DNA of 64,000 bases from contig NZ_JAFEVL010000010.1 of the NCBI RefSeq assembly GCF_016901135.1, positions 434,001 through 498,000 of the forward strand, given 5' to 3'. Below the pieces are notes generated by a model. That model worked only from the letters and a program-made list of their open reading frames with translations, searched no databases and was not told the DNA's origin. The DNA comes from Martinezella lusitana. GTDB lineage: Bacteria > Pseudomonadota > Alphaproteobacteria > Rhizobiales > Rhizobiaceae. Numbering within the stretch: the first letter of the stretch is position 1; each line of letters starts with the position of its first letter. A program made the translations under genes and the position numbers. Below are positions 8,111 through 17,471 of this stretch, piece after piece.

Positions 8111-8986
8111 ATGCGTGTTTGTCTTTCGTCGCCAACCTCCACAGCGAAGCTTCTGACACGCGCGGCGCTGATCGCCATGTCGTGCGCCTTGCCGCTTGCC
8201 GCCCAGGAAGCCAAGCCGCCGAGCCTGCCGATCCTGTTCGATGCGCGCGAGCGGCTGCCGAAACCTGACCTGTCTTCTTTGGTGAGATTGAGGTTCCTGA
8301 CTTCGATCGATTTCCCGCCCTTCAATTTCGTCGATCAGAACGGCAAGCTCGCAGGCTTTCATGTCGAACTCGCCCGCAAGATCTGCGACGAACTCGGCAT
8401 ATCGGACAAATGCCAGATCCAGGCATTGCCGTTCAACGAGCTGCAGGGAGCACTCGCAGCTTCGCAGGGCGATGCGGTGATATCAGGCGTCGCCGTGACC
8501 TCGGAGCTGCGCAAGACCTTCGCCTTTTCGCGCCCCTTCCTGATGCTGCCGGCTCGCTTCGTCCGCAACCTCAAGGCCCCGATCAGTGGCACGACAGCCG
8601 CATCGCTTGCCGGACACTCGGTCGGCGTGGTCAAGGGGACGATGCACGAGGGGATGTTGGCCGCCTTCTTCCCGGCGATCAAGCCGGTGCCGTTTGACGA
8701 CAAGGAAGCTCTGCTGGCGGCCGTCAAGGACGGTAAGGTCGATGCCGCCTTTGCCGACGGCTTGCAGCTTTCCTTCTGGGTATCGTCGCCGGCGGCGGAA
8801 AAATGCTGCGCCCTTTTTGACGGTCCCTATCTGTCGCAGCAGTTCCTCGGCGAAGGCATGACCATCATGTTGCGCGAGCAGGACGCCGATTTGACGGCGG
8901 CGATCAATCATGCCCTCGGCACCCTGTCGCGCGACGGCAGGCTGCAGGAAATCTATGTGCGTTATTTCCCTTACGGGCTCTATTGA
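8111..8986 (+). CDS. Periplasmic amino-acid-type substrate-binding protein
   Basis: Family 3 solute-binding protein (SBP_bac_3) of 291 residues. A signal peptide covers about 1-31 (LLTRAALIAMSC core, then AAQEA). The mature part begins with the family pattern LTSIDFPPFNFVDQNGKLAGFH, followed by ELARKICDELG and VISGVAVTSELRK. It should bind a small polar solute in the periplasm. No permease or ATPase gene adjoins it, so it is either an orphan subunit or a sensor partner. It is divergent from a chemoreceptor, which raises the possibility of a binding-protein/chemoreceptor pair. ATG 8111 is chosen for the signal peptide; GGAGG lies 13 bases upstream. Confidence 0.82.
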   Translation: MRVCLSSPTSTAKLLTRAALIAMSCALPLAAQEAKPPSLPILFDARERLPKPDLSSLVRLRFLTSIDFPPFNFVDQNGKLAGFHVELARKICDELGISDKCQIQALPFNELQGALAASQGDAVISGVAVTSELRKTFAFSRPFLMLPARFVRNLKAPISGTTAASLAGHSVGVVKGTMHEGMLAAFFPAIKPVPFDDKEALLAAVKDGKVDAAFADGLQLSFWVSSPAAEKCCALFDGPYLSQQFLGEGMTIMLREQDADLTAAINHALGTLSRDGRLQEIYVRYFPYGLY

Positions 8987-9400
8987 TCAGGCCTTGCGGT
9001 AGCGGGCAATCGCGCTGCGCTCGATGGCCGCGCAGGTGAGCTTGTCGAGGCTCAGGCGGTCGCGAAGCAGGCTGAGAAGGCGCAATTCCTCCGCCTTGAC
9101 CGACAGATCGGCCGACGCAACTTCCACGGCGAGCGCATACGCCGTGTCGTAGAGCCGGACCGGCAAGGTGTCGCGCACGGTTTCAAGCACGATATCGAGC
9201 CCCTCATTGTTCGCCAGAAGCTTGGCGCAATCGCGGGAGACCGAGATCAGCGTCTCGTCGTCAAAACCCTTGAAAACCGGCAGTGCGTGGATGAGCTCGC
9301 CGATCCGGCTGAGTTCCCGGTCGTTCATCGTTCGGTCGACGGCCGATGCCAATACCATGACGTAGATAAGGGCCTCGTGAGCGGAAAGCGGCTTGTTCAT
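8987..9400 (-). CDS. TerB-like (tellurite resistance TerB fold) protein
   Basis: An all-helical protein of 137 residues. LIYVMVLASAVDRTMNDREL matches the first acidic helix pair of the TerB/DUF533-type fold, with the repeated pattern EVASADLSVKAEELRLLSLL in the second half. It lacks a signal peptide or membrane helix and should be cytoplasmic. Stops of this gene and the convergent binding-protein gene are directly adjacent. The start is ATG 9400; the upstream extension to 9676 overlaps the next gene and looks like shadow. It is third in line behind the S24 regulator and SNase-like genes. The role is unknown; in other bacteria TerB proteins are tied to metal or envelope stress. Confidence 0.75.
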   Translation of the reverse strand: MNKPLSAHEALIYVMVLASAVDRTMNDRELSRIGELIHALPVFKGFDDETLISVSRDCAKLLANNEGLDIVLETVRDTLPVRLYDTAYALAVEVASADLSVKAEELRLLSLLRDRLSLDKLTCAAIERSAIARYRKA

Positions 9401-9482
9401 GACAGGGCGAAGTCCTTCGAATTTGGCGGCAGACTGGAAAGTCGCGCGTCTCATGGCAAAAGCTGGTGGCGGAAGCAAGGCG

Positions 9483-10703
9483 TCAGATCGGATTGAGCGG
9501 ATCTTCCTTGGGCAAGGCAGGTCCAAGGGTCGATTTTCCAGTCTTTCGTGGGTCGTCACCATACATGCCGCGCTGCTTCTGCTTTGCTTCCTCGACGAGT
9601 GGCATGAGCGGCGATCCGGGTTCCGGCTCGGCCCAGCCGAAGCGAACGAGCCAGGCGCTGAGATCGACGCGAACATAGCGGCAGGCGCCCTTCACCGTGC
9701 CCTGCCAGGTCGCGCTCGGCAGGTCGCAGTCGATGGTGCGTCCGCGCAAATACATGCGGAATGCCGTGCGGGCAGCCGATCCGCAAGGCCAGCTTTTGCC
9801 GCTTGGGCCGGTGCACATCCGATTGACATCGGTCGGAATGATGCCGGTGAGCTGCACGCTCTTGCCCGCAATGGTCAGCACGCCGGCCTGATCCGCGAAG
9901 GGTCGGACAAGCTCGATGGGCGTTGCCTGCTCCGGTGGCTTCTGCGCATCGCCGAGCGAGGCCTGCCCCGATTGCAGCTGGGGCGGAAGGGTCTGATGTT
10001 CGGATGCGGCCATCTGCCTGTCGATCTGATCGGCCGGCATCCGATTGTCCGGCGTCGGATCTGCCTGCGGGGATACCGGTGCGGCGTTGGGCTTGTCTGC
10101 CGCGACTTCGGTTGACCCTGAAGTCTGGTCGGAGGCCGTGTCCGTGTTTTTCAAGGCCCCTGGCGTTGGGAGGGCTGATTGCGCCGGCTGCGCCTCATCC
10201 GGCTTTGCCGAAGTGCCGTTCGACTGCATTGATACGGGAAGGGGCTTGTTCTCTTGCGGCGTTGCCGGCTGGGCAGTGGCCGCTTTGTTTTCCCCAACCT
10301 TGGTTACATCGCTGCCCGGTGCTTTTTCGTCATCGTCGGATACCGGTGTTGATCTTGCCGCGGCGGCAGATAGCTTAGTGTCGCTGTCGGACGTGGTTGT
10401 CGAAGCAGGTGTTGCGGCTGACGGTGTCACCTTATCCGGGGCTGGCTTCGCAGGCTGCGCCTTTGCCTGATCTTCGGGCTGCGTCTTGCTCGAGGCCGTT
10501 TCGACGGGTTTTGGCGCCTCGGTATTCCTCGGCGGCGTGAGATGGGCCTTGGCGGTCTCCGCCGGCCGATTTTCACTCGTCGCGCCGCTATCGCTTCGGT
10601 GGGGCAGGGCAAAACCATGCTCTCCCAGCTGGACCACGATCAGCGTCAACCACGAACCGACCACCGCGCCGGCCACACCTCCAAGCAAAAGATTACGACG
10701 CAT
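9483..10703 (-). CDS. Membrane-anchored SNase-like protein with long Pro/Ala-rich linker
   Basis: A 406-residue protein. A single N-terminal membrane helix (about 5-27) is followed by about 200 residues of Ala/Pro/Thr/Ser-rich low-complexity linker, then a staphylococcal-nuclease-like domain at about 270-375 that would sit in the periplasm. The domain keeps the fold pattern (LTGIIPTD, AARTAFRMYLRGR, LSAWLVRFGWA). The catalytic Arg/Asp/Glu set of true thermonucleases is not evident: the usual RLxGIDxPE is replaced by QLTGIIPTD. Four cysteines could make disulfides. It starts 15 bases after the S24 regulator, with AGGAAAG upstream, so they are probably co-transcribed. It may bind rather than cut nucleic acid. 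Confidence 0.72.
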   Translation of the reverse strand: MRRNLLLGGVAGAVVGSWLTLIVVQLGEHGFALPHRSDSGATSENRPAETAKAHLTPPRNTEAPKPVETASSKTQPEDQAKAQPAKPAPDKVTPSAATPASTTTSDSDTKLSAAAARSTPVSDDDEKAPGSDVTKVGENKAATAQPATPQENKPLPVSMQSNGTSAKPDEAQPAQSALPTPGALKNTDTASDQTSGSTEVAADKPNAAPVSPQADPTPDNRMPADQIDRQMAASEHQTLPPQLQSGQASLGDAQKPPEQATPIELVRPFADQAGVLTIAGKSVQLTGIIPTDVNRMCTGPSGKSWPCGSAARTAFRMYLRGRTIDCDLPSATWQGTVKGACRYVRVDLSAWLVRFGWAEPEPGSPLMPLVEEAKQKQRGMYGDDPRKTGKSTLGPALPKEDPLNPI

Positions 10704-10718
10704 ACCGAGAAAACTTTC

Positions 10719-11372
10719 CTATTGGCTTGCCCATATGATCCGGGCGATCCATTCCACATCCGCCAGATCGAAGCTGCGGTTAGGGTGCTCGGGGTTGAGC
10801 GACATCAACTCGATCGAGCGTGCACTCTGCCTCAGCAAGACCTTGGCCATGACTTCGCCTTCGCGGGTCTTGACCACGACGCGGTCGTTTCGCCGGATCT
10901 GAGCCCCTGGTTCGACGATCAGAATGTCGCCGTCGCGGTAGAGCGGCAGCATGCTTTCACCCTGTATCTCCAGCGCATAGACGCCGGCCTCGTGCCCGGT
11001 CGCGGCGGGAAATTCCACCATATCCCAGCCCTGGCCCGCCGGGAAGCCGCCGTCATCGAAGAAGCCGCCGGCGCCTGCCTGGGCAAAACCGATCAACGGA
11101 ATGGAGCTGCCGGGTGGTGAAATTCCCTGCGCGGACATCTCGCCACTCCGCAGGAAACCCAGAAATTGCTCCAGGCTCGCGCCTGTCGCATCCAGCACCT
11201 TGGCGATCGATTCCGTCGATGGCCAGCGCAGGCGCCCGTCCTGGCTCAGTCGCTTCGACTTGTTGAAGGACGTAGCATCGAGCCCGGCGCGGCGTGCCAG
11301 ACCGGAGGGCGTCAAGGCATACCGCTCGGCGAGCCTGTCTATCGCACCCCATATCTGCTCATGTGACAGCAT
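10719..11372 (-). CDS. HTH regulator with S24 (LexA/CI-type) peptidase domain
   Basis: A 217-residue repressor-like protein. The N-terminal helix-turn-helix is at about 14-65 and the C-terminal S24 peptidase fold at about 90-210. The self-cleavage pair is visible: Ser140 in GESM and Lys177 in EVMAKVLL. It is not LexA itself, since the N-terminal domain is XRE-like and of the type in phage CI-like and stress regulators. It is the first gene of a probable three-gene operon with the SNase-like and TerB-like genes. If cleavage follows DNA damage, that operon could be damage-inducible; this is inference. Confidence 0.85.
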   Translation of the reverse strand: MLSHEQIWGAIDRLAERYALTPSGLARRAGLDATSFNKSKRLSQDGRLRWPSTESIAKVLDATGASLEQFLGFLRSGEMSAQGISPPGSSIPLIGFAQAGAGGFFDDGGFPAGQGWDMVEFPAATGHEAGVYALEIQGESMLPLYRDGDILIVEPGAQIRRNDRVVVKTREGEVMAKVLLRQSARSIELMSLNPEHPNRSFDLADVEWIARIIWASQ

Positions 11373-11513
11373 CGCCGCTCAGCATCCGCGCGCCGGCTCG
11401 TCCGGCGTTCAACTCATTTCAAAAAGGTTAACCGAGGCATTTTGGCGAGTAAAGGGCGAGATAGGAATACGGTCCTTTATCCCTGTGCTTTCATCGCCCG
11501 GGTATCCTGGGCC

Positions 11514-11942
11514 TCAGGTCTTCTGCGGCTGCGGCTTGGGGTCCGGCACTTCGTTCTGGAACTCCTTCGCCATGCCCATGAAGCCGCGCATGAATTTCTG
11601 CATGATGCCGAGCGTGCGATCGACATCGGCGTCGCTCGGAAGGCTTGATCCGTTGTTAGAGGCAACGGTCTTTTCCAGCTTGGTCACGCGGTCGGAGAGA
11701 CGGTCGAGCTCGTCGTCATAGGCGGCGCGCTCGTCGGCGGCCATGCGGCAGACGAGGGTGCCGGTCTGATCCTGGCAGATGGACATCGCACCGGTCTGCC
11801 GGTCGAGGCGGACGAAATGATCGCCGCTGCGCTCCAGCTGGAAGCGCGTGGCATCCGGCTCGGCCGCGAATGCGGGTGCAGTCAGAAGAACAGCGGCGGG
11901 CAGAAGCAGGGCCGCGATGTCGATTCTCATTTCCTTCGTCAT
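11514..11942 (-). CDS. Small secreted hypothetical protein
   Basis: 142 residues. A clear signal peptide (about 1-26, ending APAFAA) is followed by a 110-residue mature part with no family I recognise. FQLERSGDHFVRLDRQTG and CRMAADERAAYDDELDRL are the most structured parts. The latter starts a predicted coiled coil of about 25 residues, and the tail PDPKPQPQKT is disordered. Two cysteines (in SICQ and VCRM) may pair. ATG 11942 has GGAGGA five bases upstream. It is divergent from the DUF952-pyrD pair. Periplasmic location is likely; function is unknown. Confidence 0.7.
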   Translation of the reverse strand: MTKEMRIDIAALLLPAAVLLTAPAFAAEPDATRFQLERSGDHFVRLDRQTGAMSICQDQTGTLVCRMAADERAAYDDELDRLSDRVTKLEKTVASNNGSSLPSDADVDRTLGIMQKFMRGFMGMAKEFQNEVPDPKPQPQKT

Positions 11943-12054
11943 GTCATCCTCCGGATTTTCTGCTTAACTGTGCATCTTCGCGCACGTTTCCCCGTGGACA
12001 TCGACGGCGGTTTTCGTGCAAAGCCCTATTAGAGCAAATGTTCACATAGGGATG

Positions 12055-12408
12055 ATGACCGCGATGCCAGTGGTTTACAAGATCGTGCCGGACGCGCTCT
12101 GGCAGCAGGCCAGACAAACCGGCGTTTTTAATGGCGCGGCGATCGATCTGACTGATGGGTTCATTCATCTGTCCACGGCCAGGCAGGCGGTGAAAACCGC
12201 GGAGCTTTATTTCGCCGGCCAGACAGGGCTGCTGCTGGTGGCGGTCGATGGCGATGCGCTCGGCGACGAGCTGGTGTTCGAGCCTTCGCGCGGCGGCGAT
12301 CTCTTCCCGCATCTTTATGCGCCGCTGCCGCTTTCGGCGGTGCTCTGGGAAAAGCCGTTGCCGATCGGTGCCGATGGTGCGCATGTGTTTCCGGAGATGG
12401 CCGAATGA
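12055..12408 (+). CDS. DUF952 family protein
   Basis: About 117 residues, all DUF952. The pattern [18 protein letters not shown], then [13 protein letters not shown] and the C-terminal [15 protein letters not shown], is diagnostic. Family members are small cytoplasmic proteins of uncertain function; the fold has been likened to ADP-ribosyltransferases. The start is uncertain among ATGs at 12052, 12055 and 12064, and the frame stays open back to 12016. Its stop overlaps the pyrD start (ATGA), so the two genes are translationally coupled. Confidence 0.85.
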   Translation: MTAMPVVYKIVPDALWQQARQTGVFNGAAIDLTDGFIHLSTARQAVKTAELYFAGQTGLLLVAVDGDALGDELVFEPSRGGDLFPHLYAPLPLSAVLWEKPLPIGADGAHVFPEMAE

Positions 12409-13493
12409 TCGGAGCCTTTCGTGACCTTGGCCGACGCGGCCTCTTCCTCCTCGATCCGGAAACGGCGCATGGCATGTCGATTGCCGCCCTGAAGTCCGGC
12501 CTCGTGCCGGCCTGCCGCGTCAGCGCCGATCCGCGCCTCCGCCAGACCGTGGCCGGGCTCGATTTCGCCAATCCCATCGGCATGGCGGCAGGCTTCGACA
12601 AGAACGCCGAGGTGCCGGAAGCGCTTCTGAAGCTCGGCTTCGGCTTTACCGAAATCGGCACGGTGACGCCGAAGCCGCAGCCCGGCAATCCGCGCCCGCG
12701 CATCTTCCGCCTGGTCGAGGACGAGGGCATCATCAACCGCCTCGGCTTCAACAATGAGGGCCATGCGGCGGCTCTCCGCCGGCTGCAGGCTGTTCGCGGC
12801 AAGGGCATCATCGGCGTCAATATCGGTGCGAACAAGGACAGCGTCGACCGCATCGCCGACTACGTCGCTGGCATCCGCCGCTTCTATTCCGTGGCGCGCT
12901 ATTTCACCGCCAACATCTCCTCGCCCAATACGCCGGGCCTGCGCGATCTGCAGGGGCGCGAAAGCCTGTCGGCGCTGCTGTCAGCCGTGCTTGCCGCACG
13001 CGACGAGGAGGCAGCGAAGGCCGGCAAGCGTATCCCCGTCTTCCTCAAGATCGCGCCTGATCTGACAGAGGAGGGCATGGACGATATCGCCGCCGAAACC
13101 TTGGCCCATGCGCTGGATGGATTGATCATCTCCAACACCACGCTTTCGCGTGACGGGCTGAAGGATCAGCGGCAGGCCAAGGAGACCGGCGGCCTTTCCG
13201 GCAAGCCGGTCTTCGAGAAGTCGACCATTGTGCTGGCGAAGATGCGCCGCCGTGTCGGCAGCGCTCTCCCGATCATCGGGGTCGGCGGTGTCTCGTCGGC
13301 CGAGACGGCGCTGGAGAAGATCAAGGCAGGCGCCGATCTGGTGCAACTCTATTCCTGCATGGTCTACGAAGGGCGGGGCTTGCCGGGCCAGATCGTCGCC
13401 GGCCTGTCGAAGCTGCTCGATCGCGAGCGCGCCGGCTCGATCCGCGACCTGCGCGACATCAGGCTGGACTACTGGGCGAACCGGAACGTCTGA
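12405..13493 (+). CDS. pyrD: Quinone-dependent dihydroorotate dehydrogenase (class 2)
   Basis: FMN enzyme of 362 residues that oxidises dihydroorotate to orotate at the inner membrane in pyrimidine synthesis. The N-terminal helical extension (residues 1-40), typical of class 2 enzymes, gives membrane and quinone access. FMN-barrel motifs include [12 protein letters not shown] and [15 protein letters not shown]. The catalytic-Ser loop [11 protein letters not shown] is at 170-180, followed by ISNTT and the GVGGV phosphate site. It overlaps the upstream DUF952 gene by four bases and the convergent MATE gene by 25 bases at the 3' end. Confidence 0.96.
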   Translation: MIGAFRDLGRRGLFLLDPETAHGMSIAALKSGLVPACRVSADPRLRQTVAGLDFANPIGMAAGFDKNAEVPEALLKLGFGFTEIGTVTPKPQPGNPRPRIFRLVEDEGIINRLGFNNEGHAAALRRLQAVRGKGIIGVNIGANKDSVDRIADYVAGIRRFYSVARYFTANISSPNTPGLRDLQGRESLSALLSAVLAARDEEAAKAGKRIPVFLKIAPDLTEEGMDDIAAETLAHALDGLIISNTTLSRDGLKDQRQAKETGGLSGKPVFEKSTIVLAKMRRRVGSALPIIGVGGVSSAETALEKIKAGADLVQLYSCMVYEGRGLPGQIVAGLSKLLDRERAGSIRDLRDIRLDYWANRNV

Positions 13494-14818
13494 TCGGCCC
13501 GTTTCTTCAGGCCCATGGCCAGGAAGATGCCGCGGAACAGCAGGAAGGCGTTCATGGCCATCCACAGGCCGTGATTGCCGAGCGTCGGCACGAAGACGGC
13601 AAGCGCTATAAGATAGCCGCCGAAGGACATCAGCATCCGGTTGCGCATGTCGCGCGACCAGGTGGCGCCGATGAAGACGCCGTCCATCAGGAAGGCGAGT
13701 GCGCCTGTCAGACCCGTGACGGCGGCCCATGGCAGATAGGTTTCGGCAGCGGCGCGAACTTCCTCCGAAGTCGTCAGCAGGCGGATCAGCGCCGGGCCGA
13801 CGGTGAAGAAGAACACGGCAGCGGCAAGCGCCAGCCCGAAGGACCAAAGCCCGGTCAGCTTCACCCCGCGTTCGAAGGCGGGCCGATAGTTGGCGCCGAT
13901 CGCGCGGCCGGTGATCTGCTCTGCGGCGTTCGCCAGTCCGTCGAGATAATAGCCGGATAGCAGGAAGAAGTTCATCAGTACCGCATTGGCCGCCAGCATC
14001 ACCGCGCCGAAGCTGTTGCCGATGCGCGTCATCAGCGTGAAGGCGCCGATCAGCACGAAGGTCCGGATGAGGATATCGCGGTTGAGCGCGAAGAGCTGCG
14101 TGAGTTTGGCGCGCGACAGCAATTCGGCGCGCGCCGGCCTGTCTTCGCCGGCGAAACCGCGCAGCACGATAGCGAGCCCCAGCATTGTGCCGGTCGCCTC
14201 ACCGATCAGCGTGCCCCAGGCGACGCCTGCAACGCCCCAGCCGAGCCAGAGGCCGAGAAGGATGGCGAGCACGATGTTGACGCCGTTGATGACGGTCTGC
14301 AGCAGTAGCCCGATGCGGCCCTGGCCGCGACCGAGCACGAAGCCGAGCAGCGCGTAGTTGGCAAGTGCTGCCGGGCCGGAGAGCATGCGGATGGAGAAAT
14401 AGGTGCGTGTCGCCTCGGCGATGGTGCCTTGCGGCCCCATCAGCTTGATGCCGAGCCAGAGTAGGACGGGCGACAGCACGACCATCAGGATACCGGAGCC
14501 GAGCGCCGAGATCAGGGCGCGCCAGAAGACGGCCTGCTGCTCGTGCCGGTCATGGCGGCCATAGGCCTGTGCGGTGAGCCCGGTCGTGGAGGCGCGCAGG
14601 AAGTTGAAGCTTGCGAAGATGAGATCGAAGAGCACCGCGCCGATTGCGAGCCCCGCAAGCGCATCCGGCTGGCCGAGATGGCCGACGACGGCGGTGTCGG
14701 CGAGACCGAGCAGCGGCGTCGTCATGAAGCCGAGGGTCATCGGAAGCGCGATCGACAGCACGAGCCGATGCGTCACGTCGAAGGGCAGGACCCTTCCGCT
14801 CGCTTCCTGAACATTCAT
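13469..14818 (-). CDS. MATE family efflux transporter (DinF-like)
   Basis: Inner-membrane multidrug/toxin extruder of 449 residues with about 12 hydrophobic helices in two homologous halves. The N-terminus [26 protein letters not shown] is the signature of the family, and [28 protein letters not shown] features sit in the centre. These proteins use H+ or Na+ gradients to export cationic drugs. ATG 14818 is chosen over 14863 because GAGGAGG lies 12 bases upstream. It lies 17 bases after the CAP lipoprotein gene and is the last gene of that unit. The substrate is unknown. Confidence 0.88.
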   Translation of the reverse strand: MNVQEASGRVLPFDVTHRLVLSIALPMTLGFMTTPLLGLADTAVVGHLGQPDALAGLAIGAVLFDLIFASFNFLRASTTGLTAQAYGRHDRHEQQAVFWRALISALGSGILMVVLSPVLLWLGIKLMGPQGTIAEATRTYFSIRMLSGPAALANYALLGFVLGRGQGRIGLLLQTVINGVNIVLAILLGLWLGWGVAGVAWGTLIGEATGTMLGLAIVLRGFAGEDRPARAELLSRAKLTQLFALNRDILIRTFVLIGAFTLMTRIGNSFGAVMLAANAVLMNFFLLSGYYLDGLANAAEQITGRAIGANYRPAFERGVKLTGLWSFGLALAAAVFFFTVGPALIRLLTTSEEVRAAAETYLPWAAVTGLTGALAFLMDGVFIGATWSRDMRNRMLMSFGGYLIALAVFVPTLGNHGLWMAMNAFLLFRGIFLAMGLKKRADQTFRFAQ

Positions 14819-14835
14819 ATCTGCTTCGCGCCTCC

Positions 14836-15339
14836 TCAAACCGTGGAGAGCACCATGGACCAATAGGGCTTGCTACCGGAAGAGGGGGCATAGGCAAGAG
14901 CAACGCCGATACCGTCATATTTGCCGAGCATGTTGTGCAAATGCTTCGGCGAATTGATCCAGGCCGTGACAGCGGCGTTCACGTCGCGCTGGCCCTCGGC
15001 GATGTTTTCGGCGGCCGGCAGCTTGACGCCGCTTGCCTTGACCCGCTTGCCGAAATCGTCACCGATCCCGATCAGATGTTCCATCTTGCCGGCATCCGCC
15101 ATGCGTCGCGCCTGATAGACGGCGGCGGTGCTGGCGGCGGTATCGATCTTCAGCGGCGGCAGCCCGTTCTTGGCACGCAGCGCGTTGACGAGCGGCAGGG
15201 CGGAGGCGGTCTGGTCGCTGGCCGGCGTATTGGAAAGGCGGGCAGGCGGGGTGGCGCAGCTCGCGACGGAGGCAGCGAGCGCAAGGGCGGCGAGGCGCAG
15301 CGTATCGCGGCGCGTATAAGGCAGTGTCTGGGAGTTCAT
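14836..15339 (-). CDS. CAP-domain (SCP/PR1-like) lipoprotein
   Basis: 167 residues. The N-terminus has twin Arg (YTRRDTLRL), a hydrophobic stretch and Cys28 in a lipobox-like ASVASC, so it is a likely exported lipoprotein. The rest is a CAP domain: LVNALRAKNGLPPLKID, HLIGIGDDFGKR, AENIAEG and AWINSPKHLHNML, with the conserved His/Glu pattern. Function in bacteria is poorly known. It starts one base after the stop of the upstream small membrane-protein gene and is followed closely by the MATE gene. That arrangement suggests a shared envelope role. Confidence 0.85.
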   Translation of the reverse strand: MNSQTLPYTRRDTLRLAALALAASVASCATPPARLSNTPASDQTASALPLVNALRAKNGLPPLKIDTAASTAAVYQARRMADAGKMEHLIGIGDDFGKRVKASGVKLPAAENIAEGQRDVNAAVTAWINSPKHLHNMLGKYDGIGVALAYAPSSGSKPYWSMVLSTV

Positions 15340-15340
15340 G

Positions 15341-15607
15341 TCAGCGGTTATAATTGAACAATCGGAGTATGATGAAGAGCGGGATGACGATGGATGCGCC
15401 AATAACCAGATAATCACCGAACTCACCGAGCGCAGCAAAGCCGCTGTGCCAGAGATCGACGACGAAGCGGCGCACACCGTTGAGGAAATCGAGCGGCCGC
15501 CAGCCGAAGAACTTCATCACGAAGCCGACGACGAGCGACACGACAATGAGCTTCACTACTGTGCGGCCCGGCGAGTCGCCGAGGAATCTGTTCACCTGAT
15601 CGGACAT
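15341..15607 (-). CDS. Small membrane protein (DUF6460-like)
   Basis: 88 residues with two predicted membrane helices: VVKLIVVSLVVGFVMKFF and LVIGASIVIPLFIILRLF. Between them lies GWRPLDFLNGVRRFVVDLWHSG. The pattern resembles a small rhizobial family of integral membrane proteins; the family name is from memory. ATG 15607 gives the shortest sensible protein (MSDQVNRFLGDSPGR). It heads a unit with the CAP lipoprotein and MATE genes, with a single base between its stop and the next start. Confidence 0.7.
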   Translation of the reverse strand: MSDQVNRFLGDSPGRTVVKLIVVSLVVGFVMKFFGWRPLDFLNGVRRFVVDLWHSGFAALGEFGDYLVIGASIVIPLFIILRLFNYNR

Positions 15608-15773
15608 GCTGACGTCTCCATAATGGCAGTCGGTCGGTTTTGAGATAGGGCTGCGGGCTGCAACGCGCAAGCGCTTTTGGCCGGCACTTATCTCAAACAC
15701 GCGTCTGCCTGAAATAGGACTTGAGTTTTTTTGTGACCGCGTCCAAAGCCGAGCGTCAAACAGGATCGAACCC

Positions 15774-16718
15774 ATGCTGCCGAGCCAGCTCTCCTCCGGC
15801 GATGTCATTGCCGACCGTCGTGCCGACTATGCGAAAATGCTTGCCGAAGGCGGCGAGCCAGCGAGCGCCGCCGAATTGATGGAACAGGCGCTGGAGCTTG
15901 TGCCGCGCTGGACCGCGGGCTGGTTCACCCTCGCGACCTATCGCGAAAAGGCCGGCGATGCGCCGGGCGCGATCGCGGCATTGAACGAGGTGCTGGCGCT
16001 GGATGCCGGCGACGTCTTCGGCGCGCGCCTGAAGCTTGCGGTTCTCGGAGCAGTCGAGGTGCCGGACCGGCCCCCGAGCCTTTACGTCGAGCGGCTGTTC
16101 GACGATTACGCCGATCGGTTCGAGACTTCGCTGGTGGGGAAGCTTGGCTATAGCGTTCCGGGCAAGCTTGCGGCCCTGATCGCCGGCACGGCCAATATAT
16201 CAGCGCATTTCCAACTCGCCGTCGATCTCGGCTGCGGCACCGGCCTGTTCGGGCCGGAGATCCGCGAGCGCGTCGATCGGCTCGAAGGCTTCGATCTGTC
16301 GAAGGGCATGCTCGCCAAGGCTGCCGAAAAGGGTGTCTACGACCATCTCGGCCAGGCCGATCTGTCGCTGGATCCGCTTCTGTCGGGCGTTTTCGATGCC
16401 GGGCTGGCGCCGGGGCGGGCGGATCTCATCACCGCCGCCGATGTCTTGATGTATCTAGGCGATCTGCATGGCGTCATGGCGATCACGCGCATGCTGGCAA
16501 CGGATGGCGCCATCTTCGCTTTTTCGGTCGAGGATGCCGAGCGGCCGGGAGGCTATACCTTGCGCGATTCTCTGCGCTTCGCCCATTCTGAAGCCTATGT
16601 GAAGCAGATACTGGCCGATCACGGCTTTGACGTGCAGGACTTAGCCCGCAGCATCATTCGCATGGATGCCGGAAAACCGGTCCATGGCATTCTGTTCATT
16701 GCCCGCAAATCCGCCTGA
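15774..16718 (+). CDS. SAM-dependent methyltransferase with N-terminal TPR
   Basis: 314 residues. Residues 1-85 form about two tetratricopeptide helices (ELMEQALELVPRWTAGWFTLA, then AIAALNEVLALD). The remainder is a class I methyltransferase with motif I VDLGCGTGLFGPEI and a post-I segment LEGFDLSKGMLAKA. An ADVLMYLGDL segment fills the place of motif IV. It resembles proteobacterial 'predicted TPR methyltransferase' proteins; the acceptor is unknown. It is divergent from the small membrane protein unit, and its start at 15774 overlaps only that gene's upstream region. Confidence 0.85.
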   Translation: MLPSQLSSGDVIADRRADYAKMLAEGGEPASAAELMEQALELVPRWTAGWFTLATYREKAGDAPGAIAALNEVLALDAGDVFGARLKLAVLGAVEVPDRPPSLYVERLFDDYADRFETSLVGKLGYSVPGKLAALIAGTANISAHFQLAVDLGCGTGLFGPEIRERVDRLEGFDLSKGMLAKAAEKGVYDHLGQADLSLDPLLSGVFDAGLAPGRADLITAADVLMYLGDLHGVMAITRMLATDGAIFAFSVEDAERPGGYTLRDSLRFAHSEAYVKQILADHGFDVQDLARSIIRMDAGKPVHGILFIARKSA

Positions 16719-16823
16719 CCGATCGAATCTTGCGAAATTCAAATAGGTCAGTATACCTTACATATTTCCCTTGATTGTCGGCCAAGCTTTGAGCAAATTC
16801 CCCGAAAACAAAGGGGAAAGCAC

Positions 16824-17459
16824 ATGGCGAACCTGAAGAGCGCCTTTGGCGTCTGGAACACGTCCGCAACCCGGCATTCGCTGGTCGAGGATATCCAGGG
16901 CATAGTTTCCGGCAGTCTAGTTTCGTCGCTCGGGCTTTTCTGCCTTTCGAGCGCCGGGCTGTTGACGGGCAGCACTGCTGGCGTCGCCTTCCTGTTGCAC
17001 TACGCGATCGGCGTGAACTTCGGCCTGGCCTTCTTCGTGGTCAATCTGCCGTTCTTCTATCTGTCGCTGAAGCAGCTCGGTCCCGCCTTCACGGTGAAGA
17101 CCTTCATCGCCATTGCGCTGACCTCACTGCTGACCAACCTTCAGCCGCGCCTGTTCGAGGTGGCCCATATCAATGCCTTCTGGTCGGCACTTCTCGGCGG
17201 CGTCCTGCTCGGCTTCGGGCTGCTCGCACTTTACCGTCACCGCGCCAGCCTGGGCGGTGTCGGCATATTGGGGATCTATTTGCAGGAGCGTTTCGGCATA
17301 CGTGCAGGGTTAGTGCAGCTTGCGGTCGACCTGTGCGTTCTCGCGGTCGCCTTCGCAGTGACCTCGCCATTCGTGGTCATCTGCTCGGTGTTGGGCGCAA
17401 TCGCCCTCAACCTCTTCCTCGCGATCAATCACCGCTCGGATCGTTATATCGCCTTCTAG
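16824..17459 (+). CDS. YitT family membrane protein
   Basis: 211 residues with five or six hydrophobic helices. LLTGSTAGVAFLLHYAIGVNFG and FFVVNLPFFYLSL match the YitT (DUF161) membrane domain. The C-terminal soluble DUF2179 domain found in many YitT proteins is missing, so this is the short form. GGGGAAAGC lies six bases before ATG 16824. Function is unknown. It is convergent with the DUF2735 gene, with only 12 bases between the stops. Confidence 0.83.
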   Translation: MANLKSAFGVWNTSATRHSLVEDIQGIVSGSLVSSLGLFCLSSAGLLTGSTAGVAFLLHYAIGVNFGLAFFVVNLPFFYLSLKQLGPAFTVKTFIAIALTSLLTNLQPRLFEVAHINAFWSALLGGVLLGFGLLALYRHRASLGGVGILGIYLQERFGIRAGLVQLAVDLCVLAVAFAVTSPFVVICSVLGAIALNLFLAINHRSDRYIAF

Positions 17460-17471
17460 GCGGCCAGCGAT

